64,000 nucleotides of DNA, taken from NCBI RefSeq assembly GCF_000715495.1, contig NZ_JNLX01000084.1, positions 62,001 to 126,000 of the forward strand. Direction: 5' to 3'. Under the pieces are notes generated by a model. It was not told the origin of the DNA, made no database searches, and worked only from the letters and a program-made list of their open reading frames with translations. This stretch comes from Hymenobacter sp. IS2118 (GTDB lineage: Bacteria; Bacteroidota; Bacteroidia; Cytophagales; Hymenobacteraceae). Made by a program: the position numbers and the translations under genes. Of this stretch, positions 18,138 through 27,758 are shown one piece after another; within the stretch, counting starts at the first letter, position 1, and each line of letters begins with the position of its first letter.

Positions 18138-21100
18138 ATGATTCGCCGCTTACGCCTGTGCTTCCCCTTTGCGGGCCTGCTCGTTGCGGCGTTGTGGTTT
18201 GTGGCAGGGGAGGCAGCGGCCCAGATAAAGCCGGCAGTTTCGGGGGAGGCGCCGCCGCCCAGCACCCGGCGCTGCCGCTACGTGCGCCTTACGCCCGGCC
18301 GCGACACCACCACGTTTACGCTTTCTGACACGCTGACCGTGGTGCCGTCGTCGGTGGCGGCCGACGGGCGGGCGGTGGCCTACGACGCACGCACCGACCA
18401 GTACCGCTGGATTCGGCCCGCACCCCGCGACTCCAGCGGCGTGCCGCTGCCCGACTCCTTGCTGCTGTGCTACCGGGTGCTGCCGTTGCGCCTGTCGGCC
18501 GCCCGGTTCCGCCGGCCCCGTAGCCTGATGGATAGCCTGAGCTTCCAGCGCGGGCCCATGCGGTTCGAGGATTTCTCGGTGAAAGAGCAGATTCTGAGCA
18601 CGCCGGGCATCAACAAAACGGGCAATCTGGCGCGGGGCATCAGCTTCGGCAATACCCAGAACGTGTTTGTTAACTCGGCCCTGAACTTACAGCTCGAAGG
18701 CAAGCTGGCCGAAAACATCAACCTCACGGCGGCCATTTCCGACCAGAGCGTGCCGTTTCAGCCCGAAGGCAACACGCAGCAGCTTCAGCAGTTCGACCGG
18801 ATTTTTATCACCCTCACCAACCCCAACTGGAACCTGACGGCCGGCGACGTGGTGCTGCGCAACAAGCCCGACTATTTCCTGCGCTACTACAAAAACATCC
18901 AGGGCGCCGCCGCTGAGGCCAATTTTGGGCCGCCCATCGTGGGGCTGGCCGGGCTGGGGGCCGCACCGGGCGTGTCGAATACCGTGTTTTTGAACGGGGC
19001 GGTGGGGCAGGTGCCGGCCGGTTTGCCGGGGCAGTACCCCACCGGGCCGTCGCCGGCCACGCTCAACCCGCCAGCCATCAGCCAGCCCCAGCTCACCGAC
19101 CCCAACCGCCAGATGCCGGCCGGCGATGGGGCGCCCGTGACTGGCGCTACGGTGAGCAGCTCGGGCGTGCGCAAGGGCGTGGCGTGGCAGTCGTCGACCT
19201 CGGCGGCGGGCGGCGTGGCCAAGGGCAAGTTTGCCAGCACCGACGTGGCGCCCATCGAAAACGTGCAGGGCCCGTACCGCCTCAGTGGCCCCAATGGCGA
19301 GCAGTTTATCATCGTGCTGGCCAATTCGGAGCGGGTTTACCTTGATGGGCGCCTGCAAACCCGCGGCTTCGATGCTGATTACATCATCGACTACAACCTG
19401 GCCGAAGTCACGTTTACGCCGCGCCACCTCATCACCCGCAATTCGCGCATTAAGATTGATTTTGAGTACTCGGACCTGAACTACGCCCGCTCGCTGCTCA
19501 CGGCCAGCCACTACCAGCAGCTGGGCCGTTTGAGCGTGCGCGGCAACATTTACCAGGAATCTGACAACCCCGACAACGCCCCCAACCTCAACCTGAACGA
19601 CACCTTGCGGGCGCGGTTGCAGCAGGCCGGCAACGTGGCCTTCGCGGTGGCGCCGGGGGCCGATTCGGTGGCCTATACGAGTACGCAGGTGCTGTATAAG
19701 CGTGACCCGGCTACCGGCCGGTTCAGCCGTGCCGTGGGGGCTGATACGCTCGGGGGCGTGTATTCGGTGCGGTTTACCGACGTGGGCCAGGGGAATGGCG
19801 ACTATATCCTTTCGAACGATGTGGCCGACCAGACTAGCAACGGCCGGGTGTATAAATATGTGGACCCCATTGCGGGGGTAGCTCAGGGCCGCTACCAGCC
19901 GGTACGCCGCATCCCGACGCCGCTGCTGAAGCAGATGATATCGGGCGGGCTGAGCTACCAGATTGACAGCAGCACGACGGTGTTTTTCGACGCGGCCCGC
20001 TCGCGGCTCGACCGCAACCGCTTCTCGACCGACAGCGACCAGGACGGGGCCATGCGCATGGGCTACGTGGTGCAGGACCGCCGGCTGCCCGCCGCCCTGG
20101 CCGGGGGCGTGCTGCGCAACTACCGCCTGCGCTCCAGCCTCGACTACGAGTACACGGGCAAGCGCTTTTCGCCGATTGACCGCTACCGCGACATCGAATT
20201 TGACCGCAACTGGAGCGCCGCCAACCCGCTGCAAAGCACGGCCAACGGCCAGTCGGCCCGTTCCGACAATATTTTCAACTTCAGCCTGGGCGTAGCGAAG
20301 GACATAAATAATAACCTGAATTACCGGGTGAGCCGCCGCTTTCGGTCGGGCGAGGTGAGCGGGCTGCAGCACTGGCTGGATGCGGCCCAAAAAGTGGGCA
20401 ACCTGGAAATGCGCGGCTCGCTGTTCGTGCTCAACTCCAGCGCCGGCCGCTTCCAGTCCGACTGGGCGCGGGGCGAGGCCACGGGCCGGTACGTGGGCGG
20501 CAAAGTGGTGCCCGGCTACACCTACCGCTTCGATAAAAACCGCGTCAGTTCGGCCTCGACGGATACCATCCGCTCGGCTAATTATTTCGACGAGCACAAC
20601 GTGTTTCTGCAAAGCCGCGACTCGGCCCGCACCCAGTACCGCCTGGACTACAGCTACCGCCGCGACCAAACCCCCAACGCCGAGCAAAACGCCCTGCAAC
20701 GGCGCGGCACCGCCCAAACCTGGCAGGCCACGCTGGCCTCACGCTTGGGCAAAACCCAGGACCTGCGCCTGCTGGCTACCTACCGCGACCTGGATTCGCT
20801 GGGCCTGGCCCGCAACCGCACCGTGCTGGGCCAGGTGTTTTACAACGCCAGCCTGCTGCAAAACCAAATCCGCTCCGAGCTGAGCTACAGCGTGGCCACG
20901 GGTCGGGAGTTGAGGCGCGACTTCTCCTTTATTGCCGTGCCGCCCGGCCTGGGCACGCACTTTTTTGTGGATACCAACGGCGACGGGCAGCAGCAGAAAG
21001 ACGAGTTTTTTGAGGCCCAAACCACCGATGCGCAGTTCCGCACCTTCATCAAGGTGTTTCTGCCCACGGCCGACTACATCACGGCCTTCACCAACCGCCT

Positions 21101-21941
21101 GAGCTACCGCCTGACTACGGCCGCCCCGCGCGGCTGGCGTGAAGCCGGCGGCTGGCGGGCAGCCGCCGCCCGGTTTGCCACGCTCACCAGCATCACCGTC
21201 GACCGCCGCACCACCGACCCTTCGCTGCTCTCGCGCCTCAGCCCGCTGAGCTACGACAAGGAGGACGACCAGCTGCTGGCCTTTAATCAGTTGGTGCGCA
21301 ATACGTTGTATTTCAACCGGTCGAACCCAATTTTTGGCTCGGAGCTGACCGTGCAGCAAACCCAGCAAAAAACCCTGCTGGCCCAGGGCGTGGACCTGCG
21401 CAACCTCAGCACCCAGAGTCTGCTGGTGCGCCGCACGCTCACTACCTCGTTCACGGCCCGGCTCACCGGTTCGCGCGACATCCGCGAATCGACCAGCAGC
21501 TACCTGCCCACCCGCAACTACCGCCTGCTGATTTACACGGTGCAGCCCGAAATCAGCTACCAGCCCACGCCGGCCCTGCGCCTCACCGGCACCTACCTGC
21601 ACACCCGCAAGCAAAATACGCTTGACATCCCGGAAGCCGAGCTAAACCCCGGCACCTTCGACGAGTTGGGCGTGGAAACCCGCCTCAGTCAGGTAAACAA
21701 GCGGACCCTCACGGCGGGTACCCGCTACACCCGCGTAAAATTCGACGGCACCAACCCCAATTCGGTGGTCGCCATCGAAATCCTTAACGCCCTGCGCCCC
21801 GGCAGCAACTTCACCTGGAACCTGAATGTGGAGCAGCGCCTCAGCAACGGCCTGAACATAACGCTGGCCTACGACGGCCGCAAGGCCAGCGGCCTTAACA
21901 CCGTGCACACCGGCCGCATGCAGGTGGCGGTGCTGTTTTAG
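18138..21941 (+). CDS. Large secreted protein, probable outer-membrane beta-barrel
   Basis: A 1267-residue protein with a signal peptide (positive MIRRLRL, hydrophobic core, cleavage near GEAAAQ). A conserved-looking block near residues 140-260 contains TPGINKTGNLARGISFGN, AISDQSVPFQPEGNTQQLQ and FDRIFITLTNPNWNLTAGD. The second half alternates charged/aromatic strands and turns and ends in GRMQVAVLF, with a terminal Phe typical of barrel proteins. The PFQPEGNTQQ block recalls SprA-like gliding/T9SS proteins, but this protein is about half their length. I cannot name it. It is monocistronic by context. Confidence 0.75.
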   Translation: MIRRLRLCFPFAGLLVAALWFVAGEAAAQIKPAVSGEAPPPSTRRCRYVRLTPGRDTTTFTLSDTLTVVPSSVAADGRAVAYDARTDQYRWIRPAPRDSSGVPLPDSLLLCYRVLPLRLSAARFRRPRSLMDSLSFQRGPMRFEDFSVKEQILSTPGINKTGNLARGISFGNTQNVFVNSALNLQLEGKLAENINLTAAISDQSVPFQPEGNTQQLQQFDRIFITLTNPNWNLTAGDVVLRNKPDYFLRYYKNIQGAAAEANFGPPIVGLAGLGAAPGVSNTVFLNGAVGQVPAGLPGQYPTGPSPATLNPPAISQPQLTDPNRQMPAGDGAPVTGATVSSSGVRKGVAWQSSTSAAGGVAKGKFASTDVAPIENVQGPYRLSGPNGEQFIIVLANSERVYLDGRLQTRGFDADYIIDYNLAEVTFTPRHLITRNSRIKIDFEYSDLNYARSLLTASHYQQLGRLSVRGNIYQESDNPDNAPNLNLNDTLRARLQQAGNVAFAVAPGADSVAYTSTQVLYKRDPATGRFSRAVGADTLGGVYSVRFTDVGQGNGDYILSNDVADQTSNGRVYKYVDPIAGVAQGRYQPVRRIPTPLLKQMISGGLSYQIDSSTTVFFDAARSRLDRNRFSTDSDQDGAMRMGYVVQDRRLPAALAGGVLRNYRLRSSLDYEYTGKRFSPIDRYRDIEFDRNWSAANPLQSTANGQSARSDNIFNFSLGVAKDINNNLNYRVSRRFRSGEVSGLQHWLDAAQKVGNLEMRGSLFVLNSSAGRFQSDWARGEATGRYVGGKVVPGYTYRFDKNRVSSASTDTIRSANYFDEHNVFLQSRDSARTQYRLDYSYRRDQTPNAEQNALQRRGTAQTWQATLASRLGKTQDLRLLATYRDLDSLGLARNRTVLGQVFYNASLLQNQIRSELSYSVATGRELRRDFSFIAVPPGLGTHFFVDTNGDGQQQKDEFFEAQTTDAQFRTFIKVFLPTADYITAFTNRLSYRLTTAAPRGWREAGGWRAAAARFATLTSITVDRRTTDPSLLSRLSPLSYDKEDDQLLAFNQLVRNTLYFNRSNPIFGSELTVQQTQQKTLLAQGVDLRNLSTQSLLVRRTLTTSFTARLTGSRDIRESTSSYLPTRNYRLLIYTVQPEISYQPTPALRLTGTYLHTRKQNTLDIPEAELNPGTFDELGVETRLSQVNKRTLTAGTRYTRVKFDGTNPNSVVAIEILNALRPGSNFTWNLNVEQRLSNGLNITLAYDGRKASGLNTVHTGRMQVAVLF

Positions 21942-21988
21942 AGGGCTTGGCGCTCACCACGACCAAGCATAATTGAGGAAGTAAAAAC

Positions 21989-22621
21989 CTAATTAGAGCC
22001 GGCAAAAACCTTTTTGGCAGCTTTCGCGGCCCGGGCGGCGAGCCCGGCCGTGAGTTCCCGCTGCTTGTAGCACAGGGGCAAATGAGCCCCCGAGCGGAAA
22101 GCCTGAACCGTGATTTCGGCGCAGGCGCGGGCATCGGAAAGGGCGTCGTGGTGGTTGAGGGGAATGCCGAAGTGCGCGGCCACATAGTTGAGCCGGTGGC
22201 GCTCCAGCTGCGGCCAACACAGCTTGGCGAGCTTCACCGAGCACAGGCAGTGGAAGGCGGGTACGGACAGGCCAAAATCGCGGCAGGTGTGTTCGAGCAC
22301 GCTCACATCGAAGGCCGAGTTGTGGGCCACTACGGCCTGCTGGTGCAGGTAGGGGAGGAGCATGGGCCAGGCGTCGGCCAGGGAAGGGGCGTGGTGCAGG
22401 TCGGCCTCGGCAATGCCGTGCACCTGCTGGTTGCGCCAGTCCATGCGCAGCACGCGGGGCCGCAGCAGCGTTTGAAACTCTTCCACAATTTGGCCATTCT
22501 GCACCCGCACCACGCCCACGGCGCAGGCGCTGTCGCGGCGCTCATTGGCGGTTTCAAAGTCGATGGCCGTGAAGTTGAGACCCGCCAGCGCCTGGGCTAT
22601 TTCTGCTTGCATAAGCTGCAA
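21989..22621 (-). CDS. DnaQ-like 3'-5' exonuclease
   Basis: A 210-residue protein of the DEDDh exonuclease superfamily. Exo I is FTAIDFETAN (Asp and Glu near residues 20-22), Exo II is VVAHNSAFDV (Asp near 104), and Exo III is HHDALSDARACAEI (His and Asp near 158-163). It resembles stand-alone epsilon-like or exonuclease X-type proteins that trim DNA or RNA 3' ends. It faces the large surface-protein gene convergently, with about 47 bases between the stops. Confidence 0.88.
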   Translation of the reverse strand: MQLMQAEIAQALAGLNFTAIDFETANERRDSACAVGVVRVQNGQIVEEFQTLLRPRVLRMDWRNQQVHGIAEADLHHAPSLADAWPMLLPYLHQQAVVAHNSAFDVSVLEHTCRDFGLSVPAFHCLCSVKLAKLCWPQLERHRLNYVAAHFGIPLNHHDALSDARACAEITVQAFRSGAHLPLCYKQRELTAGLAARAAKAAKKVFAGSN

Positions 22622-22661
22622 GATAATTCCGCGGGCCGGAAAAAGTCCCGCCGCCGGGCGT

Positions 22662-24131
22662 TTATTCCGGCGTCGGCAGGGCGGGCGTAGTAGGCTGGCA
22701 ACACACGTCCGGAACCTGGAAATAGCGCTCCATCACGCCGTTGATGTTGCCTTCACAGCCGGTTGTGAGGTCGATATCAAACTCAATAAAAGTGCTGAAC
22801 TGGCGTAGTGGAACAAGTACGTGCCCGTACGGCAGGCGTAGGGGCGGCAGCACCACCACGGGCGTGCGGGCCACCTGAGCCGCCCGCAATACCGAAAAGC
22901 GCGCCCGCATTTGCGCGTCGAAAGCGGGCGCGCTGGTCAGCAGTTCCCGCCAGGCTTCGGACACATGCCCGGCCCCGAACAGGCCCGCCGTCAGTAGCAC
23001 CAGCAATCCTTCACGGTGCAAAATCCACGGTATATTGAAACCTGCCGCTGAGAAGTGCCGGGTTGCCAGCCAGGCCAGCGCCGCCACCGAAAGCAGCATG
23101 ACGAGCAAAATCTCGTTCTGGGCACGCATCAACGGCGCGCCGACAATGAGGTAGCGAAACAGCAGAAATCCAATGCCGTTTAAAACCAGGAAGGCCGCCA
23201 GTACCGCCCACCAGGTGCGGCGCGCTAGCCGTACCGCCGCGCTGCGGTGTTGCCAGCCCAGCCAGCTTCCCGCCGCCGCCGCCGCCAGCACGCTCAACAC
23301 CGTGATGGGCCGCGCCAGAAAAAGCAGGGCGGAATAAGCCGTGCGCGGCAGCAGCACCAGCCAGCGGTACGATTGCAGGGCATCTTCGGGGGCCATGGCG
23401 CGAGCGCGCAGCCAGTTGCCGGGCGCAGCCACGGCCACGGCAGTAGCCAGCCCGCCGATGGCCAGCCACAACCACCATTTGGGCCGCGCCGCCGCTGGCA
23501 GCGCGTAGCCTAGCAACGCCAGCACCGGCACGGCCTGCACCAGCGTCAACTCATTGCCCACCAGGGCCAAAACCAGTGGCAGGCAGGCGAACCCGGCGTA
23601 GCGCCAGCGGGCCGGCGCGGGCCCCCAGCCAGCCCGCAGCGCCAGGGCGGTGAAATTCAGTAGCCCAATCAAGGGAATCTGATAGGCCACGGCGCCGCAA
23701 AACCAATACAGGAACGAAAACGGCGCCGGCGCGCCATTGCATAACAGCGCCATGAGCAAGCCGGAGGCCCAAAAAGCAGCGCCCCAGGAAAACGAAACCC
23801 GTAGCGCCGTATGCAGCAGCGCCCTGAAAAAATGGGCAATGCTGGCCCATTGTGCCACAAACAGCCCTGCGGCCACCAGCTTCACGCCCCCCAGCCACCC
23901 GTAGGTGACAGGGTTGAGCACGGTCATGAAAAACGTGGAGGTGAAGCGTCCGGTCCAGGTATTGAACAGGTATTGCTGCACGCCCCACATGCCGTGCTCC
24001 CGCGTCCAGTACGCGTTGCGGAAATCATCGAAGAACGGCTGATTATAGGCCGTCAGCAGCAGAAACGGCGCGATGGCCAGCAACAGGGCGAGGCGGAGAA
24101 AGGTATTGCGCAGCTTCGGGGAAATAGTCAA
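22662..24131 (-). CDS. DUF6056-type polytopic membrane protein
   Basis: A 489-residue membrane protein with about eleven hydrophobic helices. The first loop holds YNQPFFDDFRNAYW and NTWTGRFTSTFF, the acidic FDD and TGRF patterns seen in DUF6056 and in GT-C-like glycosyltransferases. This suggests a lipid-linked sugar transferase fold, but no activity can be assigned. The C-terminal 100 residues are soluble. The exonuclease gene follows 40 bases after its stop on the same strand. Confidence 0.72.
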   Translation of the reverse strand: MTISPKLRNTFLRLALLLAIAPFLLLTAYNQPFFDDFRNAYWTREHGMWGVQQYLFNTWTGRFTSTFFMTVLNPVTYGWLGGVKLVAAGLFVAQWASIAHFFRALLHTALRVSFSWGAAFWASGLLMALLCNGAPAPFSFLYWFCGAVAYQIPLIGLLNFTALALRAGWGPAPARWRYAGFACLPLVLALVGNELTLVQAVPVLALLGYALPAAARPKWWLWLAIGGLATAVAVAAPGNWLRARAMAPEDALQSYRWLVLLPRTAYSALLFLARPITVLSVLAAAAAGSWLGWQHRSAAVRLARRTWWAVLAAFLVLNGIGFLLFRYLIVGAPLMRAQNEILLVMLLSVAALAWLATRHFSAAGFNIPWILHREGLLVLLTAGLFGAGHVSEAWRELLTSAPAFDAQMRARFSVLRAAQVARTPVVVLPPLRLPYGHVLVPLRQFSTFIEFDIDLTTGCEGNINGVMERYFQVPDVCCQPTTPALPTPE

Positions 24132-24145
24132 ATCAAAAGCAGGGA

Positions 24146-24230
24146 ATTGGTTGTCAGTTGTTGGTTGTCGGTTATTAGTGCTGCGGCAATATCATGACCA
24201 GCCACTGACAACCAACCACTGACAACTAAT
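24146..24230. repeat. Imperfect 28-bp inverted repeat between the GH20 and DUF6056 genes
   Basis: The arms 24146-24173 and 24203-24230 share GGTTGTCAG-type units and match with a few differences. The units resemble those of the palindrome at 17979-18050. The right arm touches the GH20 stop codon. It sits in a short gap between two leftward genes. Confidence 0.7.
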
Positions 24231-26293
24231 CAGATACCCACCAGCCGCCGCGCGGCTGGAATTAGGGCTAGCTCGGCCTGACCGGCCGGCGCCTGCGCGG
24301 CTTTGAGCGTGGCACTCGCCGCTTTCAGCCACGCAGCCGATGGTATTTGGTTGGCTTGTAGTTGGTTGATGCGCTCCAGCAAGAGGGTGGAAATGGCCGA
24401 GAGCTGGGTTGAAAGTGGCGCGTATTCCCGCAGCGCCGGGTTCAGCACCAGCAGCAGTTGAAACTGCTGGTCGTTGGCTTGCCATTGCAGCAATTGGGCC
24501 CGCAGTCGCATCAGCTGCCGGAGCGGTACCGGGGAAAGCGGCGGTTTGCGGGCATCGGTCAGCAGCACGCTGTCCACGAGTACGCCGAAGCGCCGGGCCA
24601 CCTCCGATTCGGCCGGGGCGGCATCAACCAGGCGGTTGAGCGGGGTTTGGGGCGTGTACACCATGCCCTGAAAATGGCGCTTGTACTCTTTTACCGGCTC
24701 TATTACTTCGGCCAGGGTGCGCAGCGGGGCCACGTTGCCCGTACCCGCCATTTCGGCCAGCAGCAGCTTGGGGGCGCTACGGTGGCGCAGCCCTACGGTT
24801 TCCAGAAACACCGAAACGGCTCCCAGGCGGCGGTACATGTCGGGCACGTCCTGGGTGCTGGCCTGGGGCGACCACAACCGCTCGGCCACGGCCGCGGCGC
24901 GGGGCCAGATGCGCGATTCGAGGATGACGGAATCGGCAAATTCGGACCACATGGCCGCTTCGCCGCCCAGCACCAGCTTTTGCTGCGCGGGCGTGAGGGT
25001 AGTGGCGGCGGGTAACGGGTCGGGCAGGTAGTGGGCAGCGGCGCCGTAGTTGAGGTCGAGGTAGTAGCCCTCCGAAAGAATGGAGGGGTGGCCCTGCTTC
25101 ACGGCATCATCCAGCCATTTCTTGCCGCGCCAGCTCTGAATCACAATTTCCTTGGGCAGGTCGGGGCCGAGAATCTCATCCCAGCCCACCATTATTTTGC
25201 CCTGCTTTTGCAGCATGGCCAGCACCCGGCGGTTGAAGTAGGTGGTCAGCAGGTGCTTGTCCACGGTTTTGCCGTCGGCCTTCACCATGCCACGCTCCCG
25301 CATAAAGGCCGAGATGCGTGGGCTGCGCCGCCACTGCCGCCCGTCGTTCTCGTCGCCACCAATGTGGAAATACGGGTCCGGAAACAGCGCCGTCATCTCC
25401 GTAAACAGCGAATCGAGCAGCGAGTAGGTGGTTTCCCGCGTGGGGTCAATAGCAATGTTGGAGGTGCGGAAGCTCCGGTAAACGCCGTAAATCGAGTCGT
25501 TGGAAGCCAGCCGGGGGTAGGCCGCAATCCAGCTGGTGGCGTGGCTGGGCACGTCGAATTCGGGCAGCACCCGAATGCCGCGTGCGGCGGCGTAGGCCAG
25601 CACTTCCTGCACCTCGGCCTGGGTGTAGTAGCCGTCGGCGCCGCCCACTTCGTGCAGGCGCGGCAATACCTTACTCTCCACCCGAAAGCCCTGGTCATCA
25701 GTAAGGTGCCAGTGCAGCACGTTCAGCTTCACCGCCGCCATACCGTCGAGGTTGCGCTTGATAACGGCTACTGGCATAAAGTGCCGCGCCGCATCGAGCA
25801 GCAGCCCGCGCCAGGCAAAGCGGGGCTGGTCCTGAATATCCACTTCGGGCAGGTAGCGTTGGCGCTTATCGGTCACGACCAGCTGCTCCAACGTGGCCAG
25901 CGCCCGCAGCACGCCCAGGCTGGTGGGCGCGTCGATGGTCACGCCCATTGGTGTCACGCGCAGGCTGTAGCGCTCCTCCTCAAACAGCTCAGGACTTCCC
26001 AGCCGGCCGTAGCGAATTTGGAGCAGCGGGCCGCTGGCCGGTTCGGCGGGGCCTTGCATACGGGCCAGCGAGCGGCGGGCGGCAGCGGTCACGGAAGCCG
26101 GGTCGGTCGTGGTTTCCAGCTGCAGCCTGAGCGGCTTTTTCAGGGGTAGCCGGCCCTGGCCCCAGCGCATTTCGGCGGGCACGGGCATGAGGTTGTGCGG
26201 CTTCTGCGGCAGTTGGGCCAGCGCCGGCCCCTGCCCCAGCAGCGCCAGCGCGAGCATCCAAAACAGCCCCAGTGCCGGTGTCAATCTCCTCAT
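24230..26293 (-). CDS. Beta-N-acetylhexosaminidase (GH20), secreted
   Basis: A 687-residue glycoside hydrolase with signal peptide (MRRLTPALGLFWMLALALL, cleavage near ALAQ). A GH20b domain spans about residues 34-150 and the TIM barrel about 155-500. The catalytic Asp-Glu pair is Asp314-Glu315 in HIGGDENDG, where substrate-assisted catalysis removes terminal GlcNAc/GalNAc. LHWHLTDDQGFR (193-204) is another family signature. The C-terminal 150 residues are helical and of unknown role. Its ATG overlaps the DUF58 stop (ATGA), so it is translationally coupled to a MoxR-cluster gene, an unusual partner. Confidence 0.93.
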   Translation of the reverse strand: MRRLTPALGLFWMLALALLGQGPALAQLPQKPHNLMPVPAEMRWGQGRLPLKKPLRLQLETTTDPASVTAAARRSLARMQGPAEPASGPLLQIRYGRLGSPELFEEERYSLRVTPMGVTIDAPTSLGVLRALATLEQLVVTDKRQRYLPEVDIQDQPRFAWRGLLLDAARHFMPVAVIKRNLDGMAAVKLNVLHWHLTDDQGFRVESKVLPRLHEVGGADGYYTQAEVQEVLAYAAARGIRVLPEFDVPSHATSWIAAYPRLASNDSIYGVYRSFRTSNIAIDPTRETTYSLLDSLFTEMTALFPDPYFHIGGDENDGRQWRRSPRISAFMRERGMVKADGKTVDKHLLTTYFNRRVLAMLQKQGKIMVGWDEILGPDLPKEIVIQSWRGKKWLDDAVKQGHPSILSEGYYLDLNYGAAAHYLPDPLPAATTLTPAQQKLVLGGEAAMWSEFADSVILESRIWPRAAAVAERLWSPQASTQDVPDMYRRLGAVSVFLETVGLRHRSAPKLLLAEMAGTGNVAPLRTLAEVIEPVKEYKRHFQGMVYTPQTPLNRLVDAAPAESEVARRFGVLVDSVLLTDARKPPLSPVPLRQLMRLRAQLLQWQANDQQFQLLLVLNPALREYAPLSTQLSAISTLLLERINQLQANQIPSAAWLKAASATLKAAQAPAGQAELALIPAARRLVGI

Positions 26294-27639
26294 ATCATTC
26301 CCCTGGCTTTGAATTCTAAGTATTTGTTGATGGTGTTTACGGTTAAATCCTTAGGGGCGGTGAGCAGGGAATAGATTCCGTAGCGCTGCAATTCCAGCAC
26401 AATCTGGCGCTTTTCCTGGGCGAATTTTTCGGCAATGGTCTGGTTATACACGTCTTCGGTGGTGGCCGCCGGGGCGTCGAGGTACTCGCGCAGCTCGGTG
26501 TTTTCGAAGAAAATAACCAGCAGCAAATGGTCTTTGGCCAGGCGGCGCAGGTAGGGCAGCTGGCGCTGCATGCCGTGCAACGTCTCAAAATTGGTGAACA
26601 GCACCAGCAGGCTGCGCTGCTTGATGCGGGCCCGCACCGTGGCGTAGAGCAGCTCAAAATCGGTTTCCAGGTACTTAGTTTTCTGGCGGTACAGAATTTC
26701 GAGCAGCTTGAGCAGATGGCCGGGGCGACGGTCGGCCGCCAGCGTGGCGCCAGGGCGGTTCGAGAACGTGAGCAGGCCAGCTTTGTCGTGTTTAAGCAGG
26801 GCAATGTTGCTGACTACCAGCGTGGCATTGATGGCGTAGTCGAGCAAGCTCAGGCCGTCGAAGGGCATGCGCATCACCCGGCCTTTGTCGATGAGGCAGT
26901 ACACTTGCTGGGCGCGCTCGTCCTGGAAGTGGTTCACCACCAGCTCGTCGGTGGCGCCGGTTCCGGCGCGGCGGGCCGTCGCTTTCCAGTTGATGTTGCG
27001 CGGGTCGTCGCCCGGCACGTAAGGCCGGATTTGCTCGAATTCCAGGCTGTGGCCCATGCGGCGAATCCGTTTCACACCCACTTCGGTCAGCCGGTTATGA
27101 ATGGCCAGCAGCTCGTACTGCCGCATCTGCAGGAACGAGGGGTACACTGGCACCACCCGGTTCTGGTCGTAGCGGAAGCGGCGGCGCACCAGTCCCAGCG
27201 GCGAGGCGGCGTAAATATTCACCGCCCCAAACTCGTATTCGCCGCGCTTCACGGGCCGCAGCTGGTAGTTGATAATCTGGGTTTCGCCCGGCTTAATGCT
27301 CGTTTGAAACAGCACGTCGCGCCGCTGAAACTGGTGCGGAATCTCATCAATCGTCTCCGTTTGGATGGGAAACCGGTAGCCGTTCTCGATGTAAATCTGA
27401 ATGTCGTTTTCCGAACCGTTGGCAAGTTTCTCGCCCATCACGCGCCGCGCAAAAACCGGCGCGGCGTTGTTCTTGGCCGGCATATAAAGCAGCAGCAAAT
27501 CGAGCAGCACCAGCACCACCAGCACGCCCAATGCAATCTGCATCGGCCCCAGCAGCCACGGCAGAAAAAACGCCACCACCAGCCCGAACGCCAGGCCGGC
27601 GAGGAGTAGAAAAAAACGCTTGGTTAGGAAGAGAGTCAA
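26290..27639 (-). CDS. DUF58 protein of the MoxR cluster
   Basis: A 449-residue protein with two N-terminal membrane helices (about 8-48), a beta-rich middle, and the DUF58 core YVPGDDPRNINWKATARR near 210-227, followed by a von Willebrand A-like C-terminal region. DUF58 proteins work with MoxR AAA+ ATPases in envelope or complex maturation. The only available start in place is TTG at 27639, which lies inside the left arm of a 30-bp inverted repeat, so the native start may have been displaced. The stop overlaps the GH20 start by 4 bases. Confidence 0.9.
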   Translation of the reverse strand: MTLFLTKRFFLLLAGLAFGLVVAFFLPWLLGPMQIALGVLVVLVLLDLLLLYMPAKNNAAPVFARRVMGEKLANGSENDIQIYIENGYRFPIQTETIDEIPHQFQRRDVLFQTSIKPGETQIINYQLRPVKRGEYEFGAVNIYAASPLGLVRRRFRYDQNRVVPVYPSFLQMRQYELLAIHNRLTEVGVKRIRRMGHSLEFEQIRPYVPGDDPRNINWKATARRAGTGATDELVVNHFQDERAQQVYCLIDKGRVMRMPFDGLSLLDYAINATLVVSNIALLKHDKAGLLTFSNRPGATLAADRRPGHLLKLLEILYRQKTKYLETDFELLYATVRARIKQRSLLVLFTNFETLHGMQRQLPYLRRLAKDHLLLVIFFENTELREYLDAPAATTEDVYNQTIAEKFAQEKRQIVLELQRYGIYSLLTAPKDLTVNTINKYLEFKARGMI

Positions 27640-27667
27640 TTAAAAAAGAAGAATTAAAAATTAAAAA
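27638..27667. repeat. Left arm of the 30-bp inverted repeat flanking the four-helix-bundle gene
   Basis: An A/T-only stretch except for two G residues (two TTAAAAA-type units around GAAGAA). It is the reverse complement of 28131-28160 with one mismatch. It overlaps the DUF58 start codon by two bases. A related single copy lies at about 35010-35033. Confidence 0.88.
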
Positions 27668-27758
27668 TCGTCGGGTTTATCGTAGCCCATCCTAAATAAT
27701 CGACATAACGCTTTGGCGTAATGAACTGACAATAAGAACAAAAAATAGCAACAAACAC

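Noticed and set aside
18687..20717. A 676-codon open frame on the minus strand opposite the large surface-protein gene
   Set aside because: It is rich in Ala, Gly, Val, His and Arg without family motifs, and it mirrors a strong + strand gene with a signal peptide. High GC at third positions makes such antisense frames common.
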